Source: Cloeon dipterum
Lineage: Eukaryota; Arthropoda; Insecta; Ephemeroptera; Baetidae
Length of the DNA: 64,000 bases
NCBI RefSeq assembly: GCF_949628265.1
Contig: NC_088786.1
Location: 23,457,681-23,521,680 of the forward strand
Direction of reading: 5' to 3'
In this document: one piece after another, positions 42,444-52,600 of the stretch
Numbering within the stretch: position 1 is the first letter of the stretch
Layout of the letters: the number at the start of each line of letters is the position of its first letter
Notes under the pieces: model-generated
Databases searched by the model: none
The model's input: only the letters and a program-made list of their open reading frames with translations
Told to the model about the DNA's origin: nothing
Translations under genes and position numbers: made by a program

Positions 42444-43869
42444 TTACGTTTGTATCTGAGTACCTTCGTGGTCACTCTGGAAAATGAGATTCTGTGTGGT
42501 CGCATAATACAGCTTAAGGGTATTCCGTCTTTGCTCCAACTCTATCAAATACTTTTCCAGTCGGTTGTTTTCCTCCCGCTGTTGCTCCAATTCATTTAGT
42601 AAGGCACCAACTAGAAAAATAGCAATAAATAATTATTCACTTGCAATTCATGTAAAAATTGAATGGTGCTTCAAAAGGTGGTAATGGGGACACCGTCTAC
42701 CGCCCTGGGACAGGGTTCGCCTTTCCCCACCCGGTGTAAACCGACCCAGGTTTTTCAGGGTTTTCCAGGCTGAGACCCAAAAAACCCACTGCTTTACCCT
42801 AGGCTCCAATATTTGTAGTACAAAAAATAAAAAAATGCGGAAAACCCAAAAATGGTGTTATTTGGCTGTTTTAATTAACGCCTAAAATTAATGCTGCGTA
42901 TTAGCGCATCGCAAAATTGGCAAGACCTGGGGTATAGGGAATGAGTTTCTTCGTTTCTTAAAAAAAGCAATGAATAGCAAATCTGAAAAAACCCTTAAAA
43001 CAAAAAAAATACCTCCCAATAAAACCCAGGTTGGTCAGGCAAAATGTAAAAACCCAGGTTTTTCGGCCCACCATTATAATTCAGAATGAAAAATTTGTCT
43101 GTCTTTGACAAAAGTTGAATATTTATGTCAAATCCTACCTTCAGTTCCTTTCACAGCATTCAGCATGGCTTTTTGAAAAGCATCATTGTTCAGAGAGAGG
43201 AAGTTTTCCATAGAGAAGACGGGATTGCTTTCAGTTTTCTGTGTTGAAGTTTCCACTGTCTCAGCAGCTTTGCTTTGAGATCGAGTCACCCTCGCTGGCA
43301 CAACTGCTACTTCATCACATCTTTTAGATTTGTTCTTTAATGAATTTTCTGTCACTTGTTGTTCTTCTTGTTCGCTTATGCCAGAATCAGCGGAATCTTG
43401 GTTACAGTTAAAATTCTGTGAACGATTTTCACGTCAAGCGATTTAAATTTAGGGATATTCTTACTGTCCGAGTAAATTTATTTAGCATTAAGTGTTTACC
43501 TGATCATCAATGAACATGCAGCACACGTCGTAAGCAATTTTGACCATCTGGTTTCTTTCTAACAAGAGCTGTTCTACATCTTGAGTATCTATAACCTTCA
43601 CTGGAGATTTCTGACTGCTTCCTAATGAGCTGCAATTAAAATTAGTACATATATAGTATTGATACTAATAGTAATATTGTTCCCACATACCTGTTTTTTA
43701 ACTTTATTTCGTTTAAATAGTCTGATTCCTTAGAGTCTCTGTTCCATAGTTTTCCCTCAGATTTTGTTTCTGAAGGAGGTACAGTATCAATGTCCATTTT
43801 CATGTCCTCCTCTGTTTTGCAATTTGGCTCATTGTCAGTGGAAGTCCGAATTTCCGAAACGTCGTTCAT
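42444..43869 (-). CDS. small coiled-coil protein of unknown function, 250 aa
   Basis: Four coding exons read in frame: 43,869-43,691, 43,629-43,500, 43,415-43,139 and 42,610-42,444, totalling 753 nt including the stop. The start ATG lies one base after a tttttag acceptor, so a 5' non-coding exon precedes it. The N-terminus is acidic and Ser/Thr-rich. The middle has a Leu-rich helix (VEQLLLERNQMVKIAYDVCCMFIDDQ), then an acidic DSGIS stretch and a basic ARVTRSQSK patch. The C-terminus is a strong predicted coiled coil (about residues 195-230: LLNELEQQREENNRLEKYLIELEQRR). I do not recognise the family. The composition suggests a nuclear or cytoskeletal adaptor, but no function can be assigned. 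Intron 3 carries a repeat insertion. Confidence 0.75.
42660..43078. mobile_element. transposon-like insertion with CCCAGG/CCTGGG subterminal motifs
   Basis: It sits inside intron 3 of the coiled-coil gene. The sequence is dense in acccaggttttt-type motifs (near 42,750, 43,025 and 43,055) and aaaaaccca runs. Its outer ends show weak inverted similarity (aaGGTGG on the left; aaTGGTGGgcc on the reverse of the right). Clustered subterminal motifs are a habit of hAT-type elements. I did not find a clean 8-bp target duplication or a transposase, so it may be a decayed non-autonomous element. The class is inference. Confidence 0.4.
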
Positions 43870-44159
43870 TCTAAAAAGACGACAGACGAATTTAAAAACT
43901 TATATTACATAAAATCATAAATTAACTAACAATCATCTTTCTAATTGGTAAATTTTGCTTCAAACTAACAAAGGTATGTACAAAGGTTTAGAAAAGTTTC
44001 AAAAGAATGTTGGTATGACTCAATATTAGCATCCAGATTCAATTATGATGGCATCGAACCCCGTGCCAAAATTTCGTTCATGCTAATTCAAACAACTTTT
44101 GTTAAGTTTTAGATTTAAAATTAGATAAAAATAAATATGCCAGAAGTAGTTCTCTCACC

Positions 44160-44230
44160 TTGTTGTGAAGTTGAAATTTCTTTGATGTCTTTGCGGCAGA
44201 TTTTGTGAGAGAAGGAAATTAAAATTTACC
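44160..44230 (-). other. likely 5' non-coding exon of the coiled-coil gene
   Basis: On the minus strand the sequence ends ACAACAAG followed by a consensus donor gtgagag at about 44,158. The next acceptor downstream is the tttttag directly before the start ATG at 43,869. The 5' boundary and promoter are not defined, and the upper coordinate is approximate. Confidence 0.4.
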
Positions 44231-45110
44231 GAACTCTTTGCTTGAGTTTTACAGGTACATTTTCAAAGTCTTACTTTTCATTAAAGCGATGCCGAAATCT
44301 ACAAATTTTCGCAATCTTGATGCCGCAAAAGCGAACGAAAAACAACTCAAAGTCATGCGCGGGATTTCCCTTGCCGGCCAGCTGGTGCAAGCCAGAAGCC
44401 AGTGCGAGCGAGTGAACGAGTGTTCACAAAACAAATTGCGCTGATTCGCTCAGGCATCGTGCCAATGGGAGAGATGAGAGCTTAGTGGCTAGTGCTTTTT
44501 TGAAAAATAGTTGAGCGAAATGCACGTGCAATCACGGCAGAACGTAATGTAAATTTACGTAAGAAATGAGAGGATTGAAATAAGTTGGTATTACGGGTAT
44601 TACAAATACTTTCCTCAAAATGAAACTCAGAGATTCTGCAGATTTTGCTCTATTCATAATTTTAACAAATTAATCATAACAATAATTATGGAAAAATTAC
44701 GTTTTCCGCCGCGAACTTACAGTTTTCACCACCCATACTTTATATAGGATTCTCATAAGAACTGGCAAGATCAGTATGCGGCGGAAACTGTAATTTTTCC
44801 ATATTGTTAAAAATTTTTATTATTATTTTGTTTTATTTACTAACCTAACAAAATAAATGTAAGTCACGCCCGGTAAAACCTACACAAGGCTACTCACATC
44901 ACACATTTTCACATGCATATTTTATTCTTTCTTCTTTACTCCAACTATGAGGTTTTTGCGAAAACTATCTAGATATAGATTGTGTGGTACACATTATTCC
45001 TTGCTACACACTATATATAACACCGCATAACACGTGAAATCAGCGGAAAGCAGAATAGTCAGAATCAACTGTCGATTCTATTTTGGAAAAACTTCTCAGG
45101 GCCGTACGAT
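44231..45110. other. intergenic spacer with a MITE-like element
   Basis: The spacer lies between the coiled-coil gene's 5' end and the stop codon of the downstream receptor gene. Its only recognisable structure is the inverted-repeat element at 44,688-44,802. Short reading frames at 44,238-44,444 exist on both strands and have no recognisable content. Confidence 0.5.
44688..44802. mobile_element. MITE-like element with 25-bp terminal inverted repeats
   Basis: The left arm at 44,688-44,712 (ATGGAAAAATTAC..TTCCGCCGC) matches the reverse complement of the right arm at 44,778-44,802 at 23 of 25 positions. The similarity continues outward with a small gap (aacaat). The internal 65 bp has no coding capacity. 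Size and structure fit a miniature inverted-repeat transposable element. The superfamily and target duplication are not established. Confidence 0.65.
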
Positions 45111-46687
45111 TTATTTGGACTGGATAAGAACAAAAAAGTAGGTGAGTACACTTCCTAAAATTGAAGCAAAAAATTGGAACGAAAACACAAAAAAGTTACC
45201 ACCGTTCAATAGGAAAGCCTTCTCAAATCTTTCAGATATTATTAGAGCACAATTTAATTGGTGAGCCTCAAGTTCCATCCATGGTCCACGATAAATTTCC
45301 TTCCGAATGGTACAAACCTATGCGCCATAATTAATCAAATATTAAATTAAAATGAAATGATTGATGTATTTACCTTGCTTTTTAAAAGCTCTCCGAGGAA
45401 ACAGTAAACAAAGAGTCGTACCAAAGTCAATGTAGTACCAATTGCACCGACAGAAAAAAATGTCAGCGTAAATCCAGATAGCCGCTATAAACAGTATTAA
45501 TTAGTAACATTATATAATTGGATGACAATTATTATGATTGTTTGATTTTCCCTTTATGATAATACTAGTATTTATTTTCAGTTTTTAAATCATCTCCAGG
45601 AAACTAATTAGTCATAATAATAATAAGCGTAGAAAGTTGGTGATAAGGCTCTTTAAATGAAATTTTAATCTATTTTATCAGAAGATTACAGATTAAATTA
45701 ATCAAATTTAAATTACCAAGTATAGGGCATACAAGTATGCCGAGGAACAAAGCATAAACGTATCTTTTAAAGTCACTGCTACAAGGCACGGTGAAATTAT
45801 GCGATTAAATTGAATGTGAATCCTACAAAAGAAGAAACATCATAGCGATTTATCCATCGTAAACTCTTATTATCTCACCTGCTAAGTGTATTGACAGACT
45901 CAACCCACGACCTTAAATTTTCGCTATCTGCTGTTCTCATTTTATTGTTATATTTTTCTACCGCGTAAAAATATTTCTTGTTGAATAATGCCTTTTTAAA
46001 CTTTGATTTCAACACGATAATTTCATGATACAAGCAGCAAATATAAATTAGAAACAACATATCAAAACCCACACCTTCAAGATCAGCGAACAAGTAGTTG
46101 ATGTGTGGAAATATCTTAAGCGTAAAAAAGTTGTTGAGTACTATTTCTATAATGAAAAAATCTGATATTTTTGAATGATCGCCGCCTTCAAAACATAATG
46201 TTTTATATAAGTTGAAAAACGAGTTAAATGCCATGAATATTGATGAGAGGGAGGTTAACGGAATTACAAGATTTCTCAAAGTGGATTGTAATTTTCCTCT
46301 ACCATTCTTGGTTAAAGGGGAAAGAGCGAATTCGTTTAATTCTGACAGTGCCAATGCGACACCTTGGCGGTGAGATTGAAACGACGTTGAAATTACAATC
46401 CCAAAGGCCAGCCCGCAAAGCGAGCTTACCATATTTACCGTGATGAAAACCGAATTAACTTTTTCAGATGTTTTAACACGGCCATTCAAGTACAAAAAGC
46501 ATATTCCAAGGATATGTAAAACTCTTAATATTAAAAATAAAACTTCCAACCCTCTTGCGATAACTCGAAGCATTCTACTCGTAAAATTCATTTGACTAAT
46601 CGGTAGCCAGACGCCAGAGAACATCAATAACCATAAAACTAAACGGCAAGCGAAAGTTCCAAAGATATTCCCTTTGTACCCTACCAT
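45111..46687 (-). CDS. gustatory-receptor-family seven-transmembrane protein (tandem copy 1), 410 aa
   Basis: Four exons read in frame: 46,687-45,879, 45,822-45,717, 45,484-45,374 and 45,317-45,111, totalling 1233 nt. Hydrophobic membrane segments run throughout, for example RLVLWLLMFSGVWLPI and LEVLFLILRVLHILGICFLYL. The last exon ends in FFASILGSVLTYFFVLIQSK, a version of the TYhhhhhQF signature at the end of transmembrane helix 7 of insect gustatory receptors, with Phe replaced by Ser. Introns of phase 2, 0 and 0 in the C-terminal third match the neighbouring paralogue exactly. Insect Grs are ligand-gated cation channels in chemosensory neurons. I chose the ATG at 46,687 because the open frame further upstream has no ATG. 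The N-terminus is therefore the least certain part. The ligand is unknown. Confidence 0.83.
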
Positions 46688-47050
46688 TTCCTGCGCTTTG
46701 GCTGGACGACTTTCTTCTATAGACGCTTCTATAGAAAAAAAGCTCAAGACGAGTGATGCGCAATTATAATGATAATCCCAACAAGACTTTAAGGATATTG
46801 TTAGTGGAATATCTTGACTGTTGTATGCGGGCGCATGCTGCTAAATGATTGAATTTTAAGGCGATCAAATGAGAACACACATTATTGATTTTGCATGTGG
46901 CTTACAATTTTTGTTTATCTTGATAATGAAATTATGTTGTCATATTGATTAGTTATTTTCCATTTTTTAATTTCGTAACAAGCTAATACAATCACAAATA
47001 AAACTAATATGTAATCGCAAAAAGTGTAAAAAAGCCAAAGTTCATGAAGA
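46688..47050. other. spacer between tandem receptor genes
   Basis: About 360 bp of AT-rich sequence. It holds the promoter and 5' leader of the downstream (minus-strand) receptor and the 3' UTR of the upstream one. No other feature was seen. Confidence 0.6.
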
Positions 47051-48431
47051 CTATTTAATTTGAACTAACACAATATAGTACGTAATGACAGTTCCAATGA
47101 GTGTTGCGAAAAATTCCATAGAGTAAGTAAAAAAGCCACCACCCCTAAGGACAAACGTCTTTTCATAGCTTTGCATCACTGTCAACACACATTGCAGCGT
47201 GTAAGGATCTAAATCACACCAAGGTCCATTGAAAAACTCTGCTCGGATGAGTCCTGCCTAAAGAAAAATTCTGGAAAGGTGTATTAACAATATAATAACT
47301 CCTTTTACCAAACACTGCAACTTTTGTCCAGCAGCGCAGTAAATGTAAATTCTAAAAAGTATTTGACCAGTTTCTATTATCATTGCTACAAGTTGAGAGA
47401 GAGTTAAGTAGGAAATTGCCTCCTGTTGGGCATATAAGATTCAAATTAAAATTAGGCACGTAGTAAAATTAATGTTATTTACGAAACTGTTGGCATAAAC
47501 AAAGGCAAACAAGCAGAGGCGCATTGTTTCTTTCACTGCTACAGTCACCAAGCAGGCTGAGACGCACCTATTCATGCCATCCAGAATGCTAAAATATGAA
47601 TTAACTTTTAAAATTAAATAATGCATAAGCAGTTATTATCGCATGCCTTGATATTGAATCAATATACGAAGCCCAAGATTTAAAATCAAATTTTATGATC
47701 TCACATGCTTGAGACCGTTTGTTCATGTGTCCAGGAAAGTTGTTCTCATACAAAACGTGCGGCAGACTTTTTTTAATAAAAATAATTTCCTCACATATAG
47801 CATTTGTAAAGAAGCCAATAAATAGTGCGTCGAAACCTGTTTCTAGAAATATAGCGTGACAGTAACTTATGATTGTTACCGCAGCGACTAAACCGTAATT
47901 AGACGCAATGAACTGGTGAAGCCACGATCCGTTTGAATCAATCCAGTTCGGCAATGTTCGGTCAATAAAAAGTGAATAAAGACTACGTAAGAATTGTAAA
48001 ATATTAATGATAAAATTGAGGAAAAAAACAGGATTAATTGTTCTTTGAAAATTTGTATTTAATGTTTTGCGAATATTCTTCAGGAATGGCGAGTGAGTAT
48101 GTTTATGAAGGGCCATCAACGCGTTTGATACAGAATAACGGTGCATTTGTAAAGATATAGAAGCGACCAAAACCATGCCTAATGTATCAACAGAGATAAC
48201 AATGTTTATGGATGTCATTAATACATGATTCCCATCCGAGTCGGTTTTGAGCAGAATATAGGCTATCGATAAAGCCATGTGTATGAATCGAAATGCTACT
48301 AGTATAATTTCATAAAGTTTAATTGCCAAGCGCAATAAACTAGATTTAAAATTCAAGTCTCCAATGGGGAGCCATACTCCAGAAACAAAAATGGTCCAAA
48401 TGACGAGACGCAGACCAAAAACTTGACTCAT
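47051..48431 (-). CDS. gustatory-receptor-family seven-transmembrane protein (tandem copy 2), 403 aa
   Basis: Four exons: 48,431-47,647, 47,588-47,483, 47,422-47,309 and 47,257-47,051, totalling 1212 nt in frame. The protein is a clear paralogue of the next gene. Both share VSGVWLPIGDLNF versus FSGVWLPISQMNF near the N-terminus, a matched 106-nt second exon and a matched 207-nt last exon. The C-terminus EFFATLIGTVITYYIVLVQIK is the Gr TYhhhhhQF motif with Ile for Phe. Intron 1 (47,589-47,646, 58 nt) starts with GC instead of GT. Reading through it meets a stop, and the same intron in the paralogue is 56 nt with the same phase 2. The protein starts only a few residues before the first membrane helix, so an upstream coding exon is possible. 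Confidence 0.8.
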
Positions 48432-49633
48432 CTTGCCCGCGTTTAATGAGCGACGACCCCTTCGTGTGCAGCTACTCAGCCTAAATTACGAGCTCGAACT
48501 TGCCACAATTATAATCAATATTGCGGCAAACGTTTACTTTCTAATTTACGCTCTTGTCAACTTATTGATTTTGCTTGAACTAAGTGGATTAGATTATCAA
48601 TATGACGTCAGCAGCAGTAAAAATAATCAAAAATATTATTTCATTCAAATTTTTGAAGTTTTGATTTTTTGACTACATTTCAATAGGTTCAGAAAAATAA
48701 AATGTTTCAGATTTAGAGGCGGAAACGCTCATGTTGGCTCCCTGGATAGGCGAGCATAAGTGTTTTTCAATTAAAAATATAGTTCATAATGACAGTTAAT
48801 AAATATAGATACTTTCCCAACACTACTACATTTTAACAGCTCATCCCAACTATTTCAAAATTATTAATTTTCAAATTTCGATATCAAGGAGAACACACCT
48901 ACTGATTTGAAAGGTTTTTCCTCATTACCATCACGCAGAGTTTAAAATATGATGAAAATATGCCAAAGGAAAACTTTCCGTTCTTTTTGCAGTTCTCTCT
49001 AGTTATGGATTATGTAAGTTCAATTCACATAATTTAAAAAAAAAATCCTATGGCTGTAAAAGCTGTTAGGAAAGTTTTTCTAAGAAACACTACTAACAAA
49101 TTATAGCGAAACACCATATTTTTGTGATTTTCTGTTTAAAATTTGCACTTATTGAAGTGTAATGTTAGAACTAAATAAAACTAATAATAATAGCTTTATG
49201 TTATCACATTATTTCATTTTAGCTCCTTTATTTAGAATGTTCATTATGGTCACATTAAAATAGCTTACTTGCTTTATAGATATAGCAATTATAGAAAATA
49301 TTTTTCTTGATCCACAAACAGGTTATGATGCTCACAATTGAGACAATGAACAGTGAAAGGCACGGTGTAACAACACTTCAGAAAATTCAACGAGCTGGAC
49401 TTCTTTAAAAAGTAGTGTCAAAAGATAGATAGCCTATTTTGTGGCTCAATGGGAAATACTAAACTAAGAGAAGGTAACAAAAATCGTCATAAATATGTAG
49501 ACCCAGAAACAAATAAATTTCATCAAATAACCGTTTGTGCAAAACAAATAATGACACAGGAATAATTGATACTGCAACGCACCGTTGAGCACTCTACTGT
49601 ATTGACATCTTCATTAGCCAAAATAAAATCGGC
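48432..49633. other. intergenic region between receptor pair and helicase gene
   Basis: AT-rich sequence. It carries a CRE palindrome at 48,603-48,610, about 170 bp upstream of the receptor start, and presumably the 3' UTR of the helicase gene (a minus-strand AATAAA occurs near 49,230). The hydrophobic plus-strand frame at 48,433-48,672 looks like AT-rich chance sequence. Confidence 0.45.
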
Positions 49634-52600
49634 TTAGCATCGATCTGAGAAAATGTTAGGAGTTAGTACTAGTCTGTTGATATCTCTGACCAGATTTTCA
49701 GTCTCCGTGTCACATGTCAGTGGCTTCTGCTCATAGGAATAGCGTTCTTTTTCCTCTTCTTCCATCTTCAAGATCGCTTCTTCGACCTTCAACTTTTGCT
49801 CCCAAATCGATTTATTGATTGTAGCGGCTCCAAGCCCACCTTGACTTTGGAGTGGAGTCATTTTTCCCAATTTGAATGGGCAGTCTGTGTGAGTGTAGCC
49901 ACCATTCTCAAAGATGAACTCCAAAAGGCTACGCCAATTTGGATCTTCCTGTAGTATGTGTGGATTTCCAATCACAATCAACAGAGCACTGGCTCTTGTC
50001 ACAGCAACATTGAACCTCTTTAAATGGAGGAAAATGAGTATTAAATTTGGTTTGATATTTGGATCTAAGGTTTTACCTTTGGTTCTCTGACAAATCCAAG
50101 GCTGAACTTGTGGTCAAGCTGAAGTTTGGCAGGGTTTGACCTCACAGTTGATATAATGATGACACGCCTCTCCTGACCTTGGAATTCTTCGACAGATCCA
50201 ACGCTGACATCACCAAAGCCGTTGTCCTCGAGAATTCTCCTGATTTTGTTGAGTTGTCCTCGGTATGGACTCACAACGCCAATTTCACCTTGCTTGAGGA
50301 ATTTGCCATTGAAATCAGAGGTAAGGACTTTCCTCACGTACTGAAGGACTTCATGCGCTTCTCCGCGGTTGAAATAGCTGATGGCAGATAAAGATAATAA
50401 TTATGTTATTGAAGTTGTCTTTAAATTTAGAAACTAAAATTGACAAATGAGAGAAAATCAAGGGCCACAGAACGCTTTTGGCGGTATCAATACAAATATT
50501 AATCTGCACACTGGCATAGTTGGAGCAAAATTGCTGTTCGATTGTATTTTGGTACTTCTTACCTGGGAGAGTTTGGATGTTGTTCATCTCGTCCCTTCAA
50601 ACCATGGAAGATCAAGGGGAAATTTGGCCGCGGGAGCCACTTCAGTTTGCAAGCAGAAGAAATGATCTCCAAATCACCACAAGGCTGAGAATAATAATGC
50701 AAGTTGCAGATATTCAAAAAAAATTTTAAAAACATTTATTTTACAATTAATTCGCCATCGTAGAAGAGCTCGTTTGGAACTTTCAAAATGTGTGGATGGG
50801 ATCGATAGTTGTAGGTCAACTTGGTGAGCACATTAGCATTGTAACCAGTCACATCCTTTCTGTAAAGTTCAGTCTCCATCAGCCTTACTAGCAGCGAATC
50901 TCCTGAAGCAGAAAGTTTTGTTATTGTATTTCATAATTCCATATTATTGATTATTTATTACCAAGGCCAAATGCATTTGCCATCGGGGATTGAATAATGG
51001 GTCCCAGCTGCTTCGGATCCCCAGAGAGCACGATCTGACTTGGTTTGCTAACTGGTCCTTGCAGGCCAGCAATAGGGACTAATGCACTTGGCTCCATTCC
51101 ATGCCCACACTCATCTATGAAAATGTGGGTGAAATGTCCTTGAGGAAAGTTCCCACTGAAGAATCTAAAAATAAAAAAATGAGCCTCGGTTTTAAAAGCT
51201 TTGAAACCGACTATTACCTTCCAGCACAAATCATAGTGACAACAATCACTTTATACTTCATCAAGTGTTCACGATCAGGGAAGTAATTGATGTATTTAGA
51301 CTTGAAGTTACACACATGTTTCAGTTCAGCAGGAACTCTGGAGCTGTATCAAAAATTGGCTATTGAGCGAGAGATGTTAGACATCAAACAAACATATACT
51401 AGTTCACGCTGGGGCTGTAAATTCGAATCAAGCCTCTCGGAGGGACAGAGGTGTTATCCAAGAGTTTCATCGCAATCAGGTCTGCAGCAGCATTAGAAGG
51501 AGCAGCTGCCAAGATGTGGGAGCCTTCTTTCAGAGCACAAATCTGCTTGATGCACTCGACTAGGGTCACAGTTTTCCCAGTGCCTGGGGGCCCAAACAGC
51601 AAGTACGGAGCTGGCATTGATGAGCCATTCACAATGTTTTGAACTGCTTGAAGTTGCATTGGATTGTCCTTAATCCTTGGGTTGTACCAGGTCTTGCTAA
51701 AAGCAACGCGAAAAATAGATTATAAATATATCTTCTTGCTACTAAATGGAAGAGCCAGAAGCCTGTAAACTACTAAGTGCAAAAACTTGGTGGCCTCATT
51801 AGGAAAGATTCAAAGACCAATATATTTGGTGCAAAATCATAATAAAATAGAAAGATTGCCCATTTAATCTGATGCCAACAAAATCAACAAACTTGAAATA
51901 TTTACTCGAGGGAAGCATTTATGACGATGAAGAAATAAACAGACTTGTCATCTAATGATTAGGGCGCCAGTTGGAACCGAAACACGTCCAGAACAATACA
52001 AAGTCTCAACTTAAACCAACAAGGACAAATTTGTTTATTTCTTGATCATAAAAAATCGACAAATTTGTACTAATCAAAGAGTTTTTTCGTAAGGTCATTA
52101 GCTATGTAAACTAATTTTAAACTTACATTTTGATTTCAGTTTTGTGCTTGCCAAAGGAATTAGGGTAAAGCGTGTTCATCATTGTTGGACTATTGTCCAT
52201 GAGTTCAATTGCTCTGTGTTGAACTCTCAAGCATGATCTATTGAAGGAGAAGTGTACTGCAACCAGCATGTCAGGGTAGAAGTTATTGACAAAGCTGTGG
52301 AATGAACAAAGTTTAATTGCAAAAAATACACAAGAAGGCACAGCGTACCTAGTTCCCATGGTGAATCTCAATTCAGTCTGTTTCACCCACTTGACAAATC
52401 CTTTGAAGATCCCAGCCTCTGTCGTGATGTAAATTGCATCACCTGGAAGGACAGAGGGGCGGTTCTCGGCAAGCCCAGGAACCTATAGGAATCAAAACAA
52501 ATATAAAACTGTATCCAAGTTGAATTTTTTGAAGTTTTCAGGATTATTTTTCAGAAATTTAATGCACATCCAGAGCTTGCAGAGTGAGAAAGTTGAGTAT

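Noticed and set aside
44040..44080. tRNA B-box-like sequence (ggttcgatgcc on the minus strand)
   Set aside because: The flanks do not form T-arm, acceptor or anticodon stems, and no A-box lies at the right distance.
48433..48672. 79-codon plus-strand frame next to the receptor start
   Set aside because: Its hydrophobicity arises from AT-rich sequence, it has no recognisable domain, and it overlaps the probable receptor promoter.
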